Assembly: GCF_014197145.1 (NCBI RefSeq)
Contig: NZ_JACIEZ010000006.1
Location: 124,001-188,000, forward strand
DNA from: Gellertiella hungarica
GTDB lineage: Bacteria; Pseudomonadota; Alphaproteobacteria; Rhizobiales; Rhizobiaceae
Length of the DNA stretch: 64,000 nucleotides
Direction: 5' to 3'
Under the pieces are notes generated by a model. That model searched no databases, was not told the DNA's origin, and worked only from the letters and a program-made list of their open reading frames with translations. The translations under genes and the position numbers were made by a program. Shown here piece after piece: positions 25,705 to 36,269 of the stretch. How positions within the stretch are numbered: the first letter of the stretch is position 1; every line of letters begins with the position of its first letter.

Positions 25705-25734
25705 GCAGGCGGAGGATTGCGATCTTCCGCCTGC
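25705..25734 (+). terminator. Hairpin after the substrate-binding protein gene
   Basis: A perfect 9-bp stem GCAGGCGGA (25705-25713) / TCCGCCTGC (25726-25734) lies just after the stop. Such hairpins often stabilise the binding-protein message or partly end transcription so that it is made in excess over the permease. No T run follows. Confidence 0.5.
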
Positions 25735-25834
25735 CCTTCCCCGCTGAATGGGCCAGTTTTCCCCGGGCCTTGCCGGACCGGGCAGATCCTGTGCCTTCCT
25801 GCAAGCCTTCGACCAGGAACGGATACCGGCCACC

Positions 25835-26839
25835 ATGACCGCCTATTCCTTCTTTCACCGGGTGCTGATGGCAGCCATTACCCTCTTCGGGGTGGCCGTC
25901 ATCGTCTTCGTGCTTCTGCGCGTCGTGCCCGGCGATCCCATTGCCATGATGATTTCGCCCGGTGCGAGCGAGGCCGACATCGCAGCCCTTCGCGCGCAAT
26001 ACGGCCTCGACCAGAGCCTGCCGGTGCAATTCTGGATCTGGCTGACTTCGGTGCTTTCGGGCGATTTCGGCACCTCGATCTCGCTGCGGCGCGACGTGCT
26101 GGAGCTGCTTGCAGAGCGACTGCCGGCGACGCTCGAGCTTGCCGCAGCCGCGCTGGTCTTTGCGGTGGTGCTGGGCATCGTGATCGCGGTGACCGCCACC
26201 CTTCTCTCGCGGACGAAGCTTTCGCCCCTCGTCGATACGCTGAACGGTCTTTTCCTCGCCGTGCCGGATTTCGTCTGGGCGCTGGCGCTGGTGCTGATCT
26301 TCGGGGTTCTCCTGCCGGTCTTCCCGCTGTCCGGGCGCATCAATCCCGACAGCCAGGAAGGCTTCGCCACCCAGTTCTATCTGCTCGAAAGCCTGCTGAC
26401 GCTCCGCTTCAGGGACCTCGCGGACATTTCCCTGCACATGATCATGCCGGTGCTGGCGCTTGGCCTGCCGCTCGCCTCGATCATCACCAAGGTGCTGAAG
26501 GAAGCACTCGCCGAGGCCATGGTGCAGGATTACATCCTGCTGGCCCGCCTCAAGGGCATGTCGCGCCTCCGGCTCGTGCTGCAGGAGGCGCTGCGCAATG
26601 CCATAGGCCCGACCATCGCGCTGACCGGCGTGCAGTTCACCTTCCTGATCGGCGGCACCGTCATCGTCGAGCGCATCTTTGCCTATCCCGGCATCGGCAA
26701 CATGGCGATCGACGCGGTGATCAACCGTGACCTGCCGCTGATCCAGGGCCTCGTTCTCGTCTTCGGGGCGCTCTTCATCCTCGTCAATCTTGCGACCGAC
26801 GCCCTTGTCGTCGCCTTCAATCCGCGCATGGAGGCCTGA
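25835..26839 (+). CDS. ABC importer permease, DppB type
   Basis: A 334-residue inner membrane permease with six predicted helices (the first is VLMAAITLFGVAVIVFVLLRVVPGDP) and the DppB-type EAA loop near the C terminus (EAMVQDYILLARLKGMSRLRLVLQEALRNA). It pairs with the next permease to form the translocation channel. ATG 25835 gives the normal family N terminus; a longer frame begins at 25748 but adds non-conserved residues. The stop overlaps the next start (TGATG). Confidence 0.9.
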   Translation: MTAYSFFHRVLMAAITLFGVAVIVFVLLRVVPGDPIAMMISPGASEADIAALRAQYGLDQSLPVQFWIWLTSVLSGDFGTSISLRRDVLELLAERLPATLELAAAALVFAVVLGIVIAVTATLLSRTKLSPLVDTLNGLFLAVPDFVWALALVLIFGVLLPVFPLSGRINPDSQEGFATQFYLLESLLTLRFRDLADISLHMIMPVLALGLPLASIITKVLKEALAEAMVQDYILLARLKGMSRLRLVLQEALRNAIGPTIALTGVQFTFLIGGTVIVERIFAYPGIGNMAIDAVINRDLPLIQGLVLVFGALFILVNLATDALVVAFNPRMEA

Positions 26840-27752
26840 TGTCCGGTCTCGTCTCCGAGGCGCCCAAGGAGGCCGCCATGCAGCCCGCAGCCGAAAAGCC
26901 CGCCGCGCATCGCTCGCTCGGGCGGGCGCTGCTTGCAGAACCGAAGGTGGTGATAGCAGGCGGCTTCGTGCTGCTTCTCGTGATCCTCGCGCTCTTTGCG
27001 CCCTACATCGCGCCGAAGGACCCGCTCGAGCAGGACCTGATGCTCGGAACGCTTTCGCCCGTCGGCGGCTCCACCTATGAACCCGGCTACTATCTCGGCA
27101 CCGACGATCTCGGCCGCGACGTGCTGTCCCGGCTGATCTACGGCACGCGGATTGCGCTGACGGTTGCCTTCGTCGCCGCCGGCCTCGCCGCCCTCATCGG
27201 GACCGTTCTCGGTCTCGTTGCCGGCTGGTATGGCGGATGGATCGATACGGTCATTTCCCGCCTCGTCGAGATCTGGATGGCCTTTCCGCCGGTGCTCCTG
27301 TCGATCCTGCTGGTGGCGGTCTTCGGCTCCGGCGTCCATTCGGTCATCGCCGCCATCGTCATCATCGACTGGACGCGGTTCTGCCGGGTGATACGGGCCG
27401 AAACCATGGCGCAGGCGCGGCTCGACTATGTCACGGCCGCGCGCACCATGGGCTATCCGCGCCTCAGGATCCTGATCCGCGAGATCCTGCCCAACGTGGC
27501 GCCGGTGCTCGTCGCCCTTCTCAGCCTCGAAATGGGCATTGCCGTGATCGTCGAGGCGATCCTCTCCTTCGTCGGGCTTTCAGTTTCTTCCGATACGCCC
27601 ACCTGGGGCGGCATGATCGCGCAGGGGCGGCAGATCATCTATCAGGGCTGGTGGGTGCTCACCTTCCCGCTGGCGACGCTGTTTGCCACCGTGCTCGCCT
27701 TCAACCTGCTCGGCGACGGACTGCGCCGCGCGCTCGATCCGGTGCTGAGACG

Positions 27753-27756
<4 letters not shown>
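26839..27756 (+). CDS. ABC importer permease, DppC type
   Basis: A 305-residue permease. After a ~35-residue cytoplasmic leader and first helix comes the DppC-type N-terminal region (ALFAPYIAPKDPLEQD), then the core helices and the EAA loop (DYVTAARTMGYPRLRILIREILPN). Starts on the last base of the DppB-type gene's stop and overlaps the ATPase gene by 4 bp, so all three are translationally coupled. Confidence 0.9.
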
Positions 27757-29439
<1,683 letters not shown>

Positions 29440-29582
29440 CTTTTCCGGGGCAGGCCTGCCATCCCAAGGGCGCCTGCTCCCTCGCTGCATGATCCAGTCT
29501 CCTTCCCCGTGCCGGAAAAGCGGGTTCGGCGCGGCGGGGTCGTTTGTGCCCCGGTCATTCCCGCCTTCAAGGGAGAACAGCA

Positions 29583-30182
29583 GTGCACATCCTCAAGCGT
29601 TTCATGCTTGCCTCGGCGCTTCTCGCCGGCGCGGCAACGGCGGCGAGCGCCGACAGCATTCCCGGCATGCGCGGCCATGACCATACCGGCATCACCGTTC
29701 CCGACATGGCGCAGGCGGTGAGCTTCTTCACCGATGTGGTGGGCTGCCAGAAGGCCATGAGCTTCGGCCCCTTCGCCGATGACAAGGGCACCTTCATGCA
29801 GGACGTGCTCGGCGTCGACCCGAAGGCGGTGATCGAGGAAATCACCCTGATGCGCTGCAATTTCGGCTCGAACATCGAGCTCTTCAAGTATACAGCGCCC
29901 GACCAGAAGGACCTGACGCCGAAGAACAGCGACATCGGCGGCTTCCACATCGCCTTCTACGTGGACGACGTGGCGGCGGCAAAGGCCTATCTGGAAGGCA
30001 AGGGCGTGAAGACGCGGATGGGGCCGATCCCCGTGGAACAGGGCCCTGCCGCGGGCCAGACCATCCTCTATTTCCAGGCGCCCTGGGGCCTGCAGCTCGA
30101 GGCGATCAGCTATCCGAAGGGAATGGCTTACGAAAAGGATGCCAAGACGGTTCTCTGGAGCCCGAAGGATCCGGCGAAGTAA
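29583..30182 (+). CDS. Exported VOC (glyoxalase-fold) protein
   Basis: A 199-residue vicinal-oxygen-chelate protein. The first ~23 residues (ILKRFMLASALLAGAATAASA) are a signal peptide, unusual for a VOC enzyme. Possible metal ligands are His in RGHDHTGITV, His in GGFHIAFYVDD and Glu in LQLEAISYP. The start is GTG 29583 after GGGAG. It follows the importer operon by 143 bp. Suggested role: periplasmic ring cleavage, isomerisation or binding of the imported substrate; unproven. Confidence 0.8.
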   Translation: MHILKRFMLASALLAGAATAASADSIPGMRGHDHTGITVPDMAQAVSFFTDVVGCQKAMSFGPFADDKGTFMQDVLGVDPKAVIEEITLMRCNFGSNIELFKYTAPDQKDLTPKNSDIGGFHIAFYVDDVAAAKAYLEGKGVKTRMGPIPVEQGPAAGQTILYFQAPWGLQLEAISYPKGMAYEKDAKTVLWSPKDPAK

Positions 30183-31163
30183 TCACCGGTGCTGGCGAAG
30201 CGTCCGGGAGGGCGCTTCGCCGAAACGGGCCTGATAGGCGGCAGCGGCCCGCCCGAGGTGGCCGAAGCCGCATTCGAAGGCGATGTCCGCGACCGAGGCG
30301 CCCGGCGGCGGGCTTTTCAGCCGCTCGTGGAAATGATCGAGCCTTGTGGCAAGCACCGCTTCCGAGAGCGTCATGCCGCGCGCCCGCTTGAAGGCTTCCT
30401 GCAGCGAGCGCAGCGGCACACCGGCGGCGGCCGCGATATCCGCCATGGCAATCGCTTCCCCCGCATGCGCCTCGATGAACTCCTCCGCCCGGCGGACGGC
30501 GGCCGGTGCCGGCATGGGCTGCGGCCGGTTGAGGATCGACGAGCCGGAATGGGCAAAGCCGCTGAGAAGCAGCGTCGTCAGCCCGTCCCGGAGCAGCGTG
30601 AGATAGGCGGGCGGTGCGCTTGCCGGATCTTCCGCCGCCGAAAGCGTAAGCTCCGCATGACGCAGCAGCGCGCGGCCAGCCGGACTGGCGAGATCGATGC
30701 CGGTTTCGAATTCCACCGTGCCGAGCGGACGGTGGGTGAGGCTGGCAAACTGCGCCTCCATCACCTCGCGGTCGATGAGCAGGATCAGCTTCTCGCAGCC
30801 ATCGCTCCAGGTCATGCGGGTGGGCAGGGTGGGCGAGAGCAGCGAGGCGCGCGTGCCCGCCTCCGCCTCCGTCAGCATGGTGCCGCAGCGGACAAGCGCC
30901 TGCCCCTTCAGCGGAATCTGCAGCAGGAAGAAGCGCGACAGCGCGCCCGGATCGATTTCCACCGCCGAGCCATAGCTGACGAAATTCACCGAATAGCCGT
31001 TTCCCCGCGCATGGTTGTGCCGGGCGTGAAAACCCTCCGCACGCCGCGCCAGCGGATCGAGGAAATGGGGACAGAAGATGCGGCCGATCTCCTCGCGCGC
31101 GGCATCGGGCTCGCGCGTGTCCACGAGCCGGAACTGGTTCAGGGGTATCAGTGCATCAAGCAT
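30183..31163 (-). CDS. AraC family transcriptional regulator
   Basis: A 326-residue activator with an N-terminal AraC-binding-like domain of the type seen in aromatic-degradation activators (FRLVDTREPDAAREEIGRIF; YSVNFVSYGSAVEIDPG) and two C-terminal helix-turn-helix motifs (about 230-325: AIAMADIAAAAGVPLRSLQEAF and VADIAFECGFGHLGRAAAAYQARFGEAPS). The start at 31163 follows GGGAGGGAGACCG. It ends directly at the VOC stop (convergent) and is divergent from the flavin reductase/monooxygenase operon, which it probably activates. Confidence 0.88.
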   Translation of the reverse strand: MLDALIPLNQFRLVDTREPDAAREEIGRIFCPHFLDPLARRAEGFHARHNHARGNGYSVNFVSYGSAVEIDPGALSRFFLLQIPLKGQALVRCGTMLTEAEAGTRASLLSPTLPTRMTWSDGCEKLILLIDREVMEAQFASLTHRPLGTVEFETGIDLASPAGRALLRHAELTLSAAEDPASAPPAYLTLLRDGLTTLLLSGFAHSGSSILNRPQPMPAPAAVRRAEEFIEAHAGEAIAMADIAAAAGVPLRSLQEAFKRARGMTLSEAVLATRLDHFHERLKSPPPGASVADIAFECGFGHLGRAAAAYQARFGEAPSRTLRQHR

Positions 31164-31338
31164 CGGTCTCCCTCCCGCGCTCAGCCACGTACCGCTTGGG
31201 TCTTTTCCTCGGCCCATCTGGCCGATCATGACGCGGAACGCCCCGCGCCGCAAGGGCCAAACGGGCGTTGCGCGATCCGGACAATGACTGCGCGATGCGG
31301 ATTGCCGCCTCCCCTCCCAGGGATCACCATCAGGTTAG

Positions 31339-31350
31339 TTTAAATTTAAA
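31339..31350. promoter_or_regulatory. TTTAA-N2-TTAAA site 1 (monooxygenase operon)
   Basis: TTTAAATTTAAA, a 12-bp perfect palindrome 52 bp before the flavin reductase start. The same TTTAA-N2-TTAAA pattern occurs twice before the gene at 38126, at a nearly equal distance for the closer copy (~50 bp). Confidence 0.6.
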
Positions 31351-31401
31351 GCTTTGAAAAGCGGCAAGGGAGAAGGCCGCTTTCCGAAGGGAGGAGGACA
31401 G

Positions 31402-31920
31402 ATGGCGGACGCGCGCGATCTCTTTCGGCTCGGCATGCGCCGGGTTTCCGGCACGGTGACGGTGGTCACCACCACGGGTCCCGATGGGGAGAGGCGCGGC
31501 GTGACGGCAACCGCCTTCTGCTCGCTCTCGGCCGATCCGCCTTCCGTGCTTGCCTGCATCAACCGCGAGACATGGGTGGGGCAGCTGGCCCCGGTCAGCG
31601 GCAATTTCTGCATCAACGTGCTCTCCGCCGACCAGCAGGATGTGGCGGAGGTCTTTGCCGGACGGGCCGGCCTTGCCGCCGGCGAGCGTTTCGGCGTCGG
31701 TCGCTGGCATCAGGGGGCAAGCGGTGCCCCGGTGCTCGAGGGCGCGCTCGTCAGCTTCGACTGCCGGCTCGACAAGGCGGTCGACCATGCGACCCACGTG
31801 ATCCTGATCGGCGCGGTGATCGAAACGGTCACCGAGGAGGATCCCGGCGACGCGCTGATCTATGCAGACGGCCATTTCACCCGGCCCGCCGCACCGTTGC
31901 CGATGGCCGCCAGCGCCTGA
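31402..31920 (+). CDS. Flavin reductase of a two-component monooxygenase (StyB-like)
   Basis: A 172-residue flavin reductase of the HpaC/StyB split-barrel family (MRRVSGTVTVVTTTGPDG; RGVTATAFCSLSADPPSVLACIN; FCINVLSADQ). It uses NAD(P)H to make free reduced flavin for a partner oxygenase, here most likely the StyA-like enzyme two genes downstream. GGAGGAGG precedes ATG 31402. First gene of flavin reductase-SDR-monooxygenase. Confidence 0.88.
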   Translation: MADARDLFRLGMRRVSGTVTVVTTTGPDGERRGVTATAFCSLSADPPSVLACINRETWVGQLAPVSGNFCINVLSADQQDVAEVFAGRAGLAAGERFGVGRWHQGASGAPVLEGALVSFDCRLDKAVDHATHVILIGAVIETVTEEDPGDALIYADGHFTRPAAPLPMAASA

Positions 31921-31962
31921 GCGCGCACCATGCCAACCATAAGAAAAGAGGAGGAGAACCGA

Positions 31963-32748
31963 ATGCGGGGATTGAAAGACAGGACAGCCATCGTCTCGGG
32001 CGGAGCCACCATGATCGGCCAGGCCGTGGCGGAGGTGCTTGCCGGCTATGGCGTGAAGGTTGTCATCGCCGACATCAACGAGGCGGACGGCAAGGCTGCT
32101 GCGGAGAAGCTCGGGGAGAATGTCTCCTTTATCCGCACGGACGTGACGTCCGACGACGACATCAGGGCGCTGGTGGAGGAGACCGTGAAGCGCACGGGCC
32201 GGCTCGATTTCCTCGTCAACGTCGCCTGCACCTATCTGGACAACGGCGCCGAGACGAGCCGCGCCGACTGGCTGACCGCCTTCAATGTCAATGTGGTCGG
32301 CTCGATCATGCTGATGCAGGCGGCGCGTCCCCATCTTGCAGCAAACAAGGGCGCGATCGTCAATTTCGGCTCCATCTCCTCGCGCGTCGCCCAGACCGGG
32401 CGCTGGGTCTATCCCGTCGCCAAGGCCGCGATCCTGCAGCTCACCCGCAACCAGGCCATGGACCTTGCCCCCGACGGCATCCGGGTCAATGCGGTTTCGC
32501 CCGGCTGGACCTGGTCCAACATCATGAACCAGCTGACGAACGGCAACCGCGCCAAGACCGACAGCGTGGCGAAGCCCTTCCACCTGCTTGGCCGCACCGG
32601 CGACCCGCAGGAAGTGGCCGAAGCCGTCGCCTTCCTTCTCTCCGATCAGGCGAGCTTCATCACCGGCACGGATATCCGCGTCGATGGCGGCTACACCGCC
32701 ATGGGGCCGGAACGGGCCGATCCCGCCATTCCGCTCCTGATGGAATGA
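31963..32748 (+). CDS. Short-chain dehydrogenase/reductase
   Basis: A 261-residue classical SDR. Cofactor region: AIVSGGATMIGQAVAE (the usual TGxxxGxG is altered to SGGATMIG) with Asp in VVIADIN suggesting NAD. Catalytic Ser in GSISSR and Tyr/Lys in YPVAKAA. AGGAGGAG precedes ATG 31963. Between the reductase and the monooxygenase it probably oxidises a hydroxylated intermediate such as an indoxyl or dioxindole-like alcohol; that substrate is a guess. Confidence 0.85.
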   Translation: MRGLKDRTAIVSGGATMIGQAVAEVLAGYGVKVVIADINEADGKAAAEKLGENVSFIRTDVTSDDDIRALVEETVKRTGRLDFLVNVACTYLDNGAETSRADWLTAFNVNVVGSIMLMQAARPHLAANKGAIVNFGSISSRVAQTGRWVYPVAKAAILQLTRNQAMDLAPDGIRVNAVSPGWTWSNIMNQLTNGNRAKTDSVAKPFHLLGRTGDPQEVAEAVAFLLSDQASFITGTDIRVDGGYTAMGPERADPAIPLLME

Positions 32749-32790
32749 GCGCCGATCACTTCAGAAGAAACAAGAAGGGGAATGACAACA

Positions 32791-34029
32791 ATGAGCAAGA
32801 AACGCAATTTCACCATCATCGGCGGCGGGCAATCGGGCCTGCAGCTGGGCTGCGGCCTTCTCGCCGCCGGCCATGACGTGCATGTCGTCCAGAACCGGAC
32901 GGCGGACGACATCCGCACCGGCAAGGTGCTTTCCAGCCAGTGCATGTTCGACATGGCGCTCCAGAACGAGCGCGACCTTGGCCTCAATTACTGGGACGAT
33001 GTCTGCCCGACCGTCGACAGCATCAATTTCTGCGTGCCGGCACCCGACGGCTCCGGCAACAAGGCCATCGACTGGAACGGCAAGCTCGACAAGCCCGGCC
33101 AGAGCGTCGACCAGCGCGTGAAAGTGCCCGCCTGGATGGCGGAATTCGAGAAGCGCGGCGGCCGGCTGACGATCCATGACGCCGGCATCGAGGATCTCGA
33201 AACCTATGCCCGCGAAAGCGATCTCGTCATCGTCGCCTCCGGCAAGGGCGAAATCGGCCGGATGTTCGAGCGGGATGCGGAGAAATCACCCTTCGACAAG
33301 CCGCAGCGTGCGCTGGCGCTGACCTATGTGAAGGGCATGCGCCCGCGCCCCGACCATTCGGCGGTCAACTTCAACCTGATCCCGACCATCGGCGAGTACT
33401 TCGTCTTCCCGGCCTACACGACCACGGGCCCCTGCGACATCATGGTGTTCGAGGGCATTCCCGGCGGCCCGATGGATTGCTGGAAGGACGTGAAGAGCGC
33501 CGACGAGCATCTCGCCAAATCCAAGTGGGTCCTCGAGACCTTCCTGCCCTGGGAGGCAGAACGCTGCCGCGAGGTGGAACTCACCGATGCCAACGGCATT
33601 CTGGCGGGTTCCTTCGCGCCGACGGTCCGCAAGCCCATCGGCCGGCTTCCCTCGGGTGCGATGGTGCTCGGCCTCGGCGATGCGGTCTGCCTCAACGATC
33701 CGATCACCGGGCAGGGCTCCAACAATGCGTCCAAGGCCGCGAAGATCTACATGGACGCGATCCTCGCCCATGGCGACAAACCCTTCGACGCCGCCTTCAT
33801 GCAGGAAACCTTCGACCGCTACTGGGCCTATGCGCAGTTCGTCGTCGGCTGGACCAATGCACTGCTGCAGCCGCCACCGCCGCATGTGCTTAACATCATG
33901 GGGTCGGCACAGGCCTTCCCGGAACTGGCCAGGCGCATCGCCAACGGCTTCAACAACCCGCTCGATTTCTTCCCGTGGTTTGCCGTGCCGGAAGAGGCAG
34001 ACGCCTATCTGTCGAAACTCGCTGCCTGA
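32791..34029 (+). CDS. Styrene/indole monooxygenase family oxygenase (StyA-like)
   Basis: A 412-residue single-domain flavoprotein monooxygenase (group E, StyA/indole oxygenase type). FAD motif IIGGGQSGLQLGCGLLAAGHDV at the N terminus and the family-typical GDAVCLNDPITGQGSNNASKAA near 290-315. Members epoxidise styrene or oxidise indole at C2-C3 using reduced FAD from a partner reductase, here probably the gene at 31402. In this cluster an indolic substrate is likely. AAGGGG lies 9 nt before ATG 32791. A strong terminator follows. Confidence 0.87.
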   Translation: MSKKRNFTIIGGGQSGLQLGCGLLAAGHDVHVVQNRTADDIRTGKVLSSQCMFDMALQNERDLGLNYWDDVCPTVDSINFCVPAPDGSGNKAIDWNGKLDKPGQSVDQRVKVPAWMAEFEKRGGRLTIHDAGIEDLETYARESDLVIVASGKGEIGRMFERDAEKSPFDKPQRALALTYVKGMRPRPDHSAVNFNLIPTIGEYFVFPAYTTTGPCDIMVFEGIPGGPMDCWKDVKSADEHLAKSKWVLETFLPWEAERCREVELTDANGILAGSFAPTVRKPIGRLPSGAMVLGLGDAVCLNDPITGQGSNNASKAAKIYMDAILAHGDKPFDAAFMQETFDRYWAYAQFVVGWTNALLQPPPPHVLNIMGSAQAFPELARRIANGFNNPLDFFPWFAVPEEADAYLSKLAA

Positions 34030-34065
34030 AGCAGCCACAACCCTCCCCCCGCCTTGTCGGGTCTT

Positions 34066-34089
34066 GGGGCGCTCCGGCGCCCCTTTTTT
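34066..34089 (+). terminator. Rho-independent terminator after the monooxygenase operon
   Basis: A 7-bp GC stem GGGGCGC (34066-34072) / GCGCCCC (34077-34083), loop TCCG, followed by six T residues. It closes the reductase-SDR-monooxygenase operon. Confidence 0.88.
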
Positions 34090-34138
34090 GTTTCTAATAG
34101 CAACGCACCTCCCAAAGAAGCCGCTGGTGCTTCTTCTC

Positions 34139-34229
34139 CGTCATGCTCGGGCATGTCCCGAGCATCTGCCAGCCTATCGATCGTGTTCGACGCAGCAGAT
34201 CCTCGGCACAAGGCCGAGGATGACGTCAC
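34139..34229. repeat. Rhizobial palindromic repeat (paired hairpins)
   Basis: Two imperfectly mirrored hairpins: ATGCTCGGG (34143-34151) / CCCGAGCAT (34157-34165) and ATCCTCGGC (34199-34207) / GCCGAGGAT (34213-34221), the ends reading GTCATGCTCGG and CCGAGGATGACG. This matches the style of abundant short intergenic repeats in Rhizobiales and lies between convergent transcription units. Confidence 0.7.
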
Positions 34230-34256
34230 ATCCATGCCGGAAAGCTGAGAGCGTGT

Positions 34257-34820
34257 TTATCGCCCGGTCCGCCGGTGGGTGGCGGCAACGCGGGCGACGT
34301 GTTCGTAGATGCCGCTCAGAAGCTCGAGCGTGCGGGTGGCATCTTCGAGGCGCTGGGGGAAATTCGGCACCGACTGGATCGCGTCGACAAGAAGCGCGGA
34401 GCGGACATCCGCATAGCGGTCGGTGACATCGCGGCCGAGATCCGTGACGGAATAGGTGACGCCGGAGCGGCCGCTCCCCTCGCGCACGACCAGCCCCGCC
34501 TGGATGAGCTTGCGCAGGCTGTACTGCATGTTGGGAATGTCCTCGCGATTGGCGAGGCGCGCGAGATCCTTGATCGTCTTCGGCCGGTCGTTCATGCGGA
34601 TGATGTGGAGCATGGCATTTTCCGGCCCGCTGGCCGCGAAATCGATGACCGATGAGAGGCATTCGGTCTGCCAGCGGCTGAAGGACTCATAGGTGCGCAT
34701 CAGCGCGTATTCGATCTCGGCGACATCCACCTCGACGGGCGTGCGGGCGAGATGCCAGCGCCGGTCGAGGGCCTCCGGCTTCTTGTCCTCGCCGCTCCTG
34801 CCACCCTTGCGCTTTTCCAT
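34257..34820 (-). CDS. Winged-helix (MarR-like) regulator
   Basis: A 187-residue regulator with a charged N terminus and a winged-helix core at about 70-150 (MLHIIRMNDRPKTIKDLARLANREDIPNM; SLRKLIQAGLVVREG; VTYSVTDLGRDV). The pattern is MarR/HTH-type rather than TetR. It is divergent from the luciferase-like monooxygenase gene and may control it through the symmetric AT-rich sequence near 34996. It could also serve the aminobenzoyl-CoA operon. The ligand is unknown. Confidence 0.8.
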   Translation of the reverse strand: MEKRKGGRSGEDKKPEALDRRWHLARTPVEVDVAEIEYALMRTYESFSRWQTECLSSVIDFAASGPENAMLHIIRMNDRPKTIKDLARLANREDIPNMQYSLRKLIQAGLVVREGSGRSGVTYSVTDLGRDVTDRYADVRSALLVDAIQSVPNFPQRLEDATRTLELLSGIYEHVARVAATHRRTGR

Positions 34821-34981
34821 TTTCCTGCCTCCGCCGCCGCTTGCCAGACAAATTTATTGCAGGCCCGGCGCCCCAAGGAAAGCGGTTTTCCGGCAATTTC
34901 CAAATTACTTCAAGCTTCTAGTATCTCCTTTCGCCCTCTCCCTCCGAAGGCCGGCTGACAATTGACAGGAAGCGTTTTTAA

Positions 34982-35008
34982 GATAGACTTTTTATCGTAA
35001 ATTCTATC
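34982..35008. promoter_or_regulatory. Nested inverted repeats before the luciferase-like monooxygenase gene
   Basis: TTTATCGTAAA (34991-35001) is a perfect palindrome around TCG and is enclosed, almost symmetrically, by GATAGA (34982-34987) and TCTATC (35003-35008). The position, 26-52 bp before the ATG, suits a repressor operator for the divergent winged-helix protein. Confidence 0.55.
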
Positions 35009-35033
35009 AGAAAATAAATGGGGAACCACCACC

Positions 35034-36155
35034 ATGACAGAATTGCAGAACTCCATGTTTGCCAAGGACCAGTTCGTTCTCGGCACCTTTGCCTCCAACT
35101 GCTCCGGCGGGATGTCGGTCACCAAGGTGCCCGAGCGCTGGGTGAACTCCTGGGAGAACAACCTCCGCCTCGGCAAGCTGCTCGACGATGCCGGCATCGA
35201 CTTCATGCTGCCGATCGCACGCTGGATCGGCTATGGCGGCGAGACGAATTTCCACGGCGGCGTGCTTGAAACCATGACCTGGGCGGCGGGCCTTCTGGCG
35301 CATACGAAGAACATCAACGTCTTCGCCACCATCCATACGGCCGCCAACCATCCCGTCGTCGTTGCCAAGCAGATCGCCACCATCGACCAGATTTCCTCGA
35401 GCCGCATCGGTCTCAACATCGTCGCGGGCTGGAACCAGCCGGAATACGAGGCGCTCGGCCTCGAACTGCCGGCCGCGCACGAGGACCGCTACGGCTATGC
35501 GCAGGAATGGTTCGACATCATCAAGGCGCTCTGGACGCGCACCGAAGCCTTCGACTGGGACGGCAAGTTCTTCAAGCTGAAGCAGGTTCTGGGCGATCCG
35601 CGCCCGGCCCGCAAGGTGCCGATCCTGAATGCCGCGGGCTCCGGCCAGGGCCGCGAGTTTGCCGTGCGCAATGCGGATTTCCTGTTTACCCCGGCCATCG
35701 ACCTTGCCCGCTCCACGGAAGAAATCAATGGCCTCAAGGATCAGGCAAAGGCGGTGGGCCGGAATGTGGGCGTGCTGACCTTCTCGCATGTGGTTTGCCG
35801 TCCGACGGAAAAGGAAGCCCGCGACTATCTCCAGCACTTCGGCCAGGACAATGCGGACTGGGCGGCCGTCGACAATCTGGTCCGGCTGCAATTTGCCCAT
35901 GCCCATTCCTTCCCGCACGACCTTCTGGCGCTGATCCGCGACCGCATGGCTGCCGGCCATGGCGGCTTCCCGCTGGTCGGCACGCCGGAGCAGGTGGCCG
36001 AGGGCATCCTTTCGCTGCACCGGGCGGGCTTCAACGGCACGACGCTTTCCTTCGTCGATTATGCCGAGGAGTTCCCCTATTTCCGCGACACGGTGCTGCC
36101 GATCCTGGAGCGCGAGGGCATTCGCCGTCCGAACGGGCTGAAGGTTGCCGCCTGA
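35034..36155 (+). CDS. Luciferase-like (LLM) flavin-dependent monooxygenase
   Basis: A 373-residue bacterial-luciferase-family TIM-barrel monooxygenase (LLM class, RutA/sulfone monooxygenase-like). Typical segments: GKLLDDAGIDFMLPIARWIGYGG, VFATIHTAANHPVVVAKQIATIDQISSSRIGLNIVAGWN and GTPEQVAEGILSLHRAGFNGTTLSF. It uses FMNH2 supplied by a separate reductase, encoded 115 bp downstream. The RutA-like fold may point to cleavage of a cyclic amide or C-N bond; the actual substrate cannot be told. An in-frame ATG at 35055 is an alternative start. Confidence 0.85.
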   Translation: MTELQNSMFAKDQFVLGTFASNCSGGMSVTKVPERWVNSWENNLRLGKLLDDAGIDFMLPIARWIGYGGETNFHGGVLETMTWAAGLLAHTKNINVFATIHTAANHPVVVAKQIATIDQISSSRIGLNIVAGWNQPEYEALGLELPAAHEDRYGYAQEWFDIIKALWTRTEAFDWDGKFFKLKQVLGDPRPARKVPILNAAGSGQGREFAVRNADFLFTPAIDLARSTEEINGLKDQAKAVGRNVGVLTFSHVVCRPTEKEARDYLQHFGQDNADWAAVDNLVRLQFAHAHSFPHDLLALIRDRMAAGHGGFPLVGTPEQVAEGILSLHRAGFNGTTLSFVDYAEEFPYFRDTVLPILEREGIRRPNGLKVAA

Positions 36156-36269
36156 TGCTGCCGGGGCCGGCTCCATGCCGGCCTCGCTTATCCGATGTCG
36201 CGGCGCGTCGCCGCAACGGCAGGGACCGAAGAGCCCGCCGCACCCTTGTCGAATGGGGATATCCTGACC

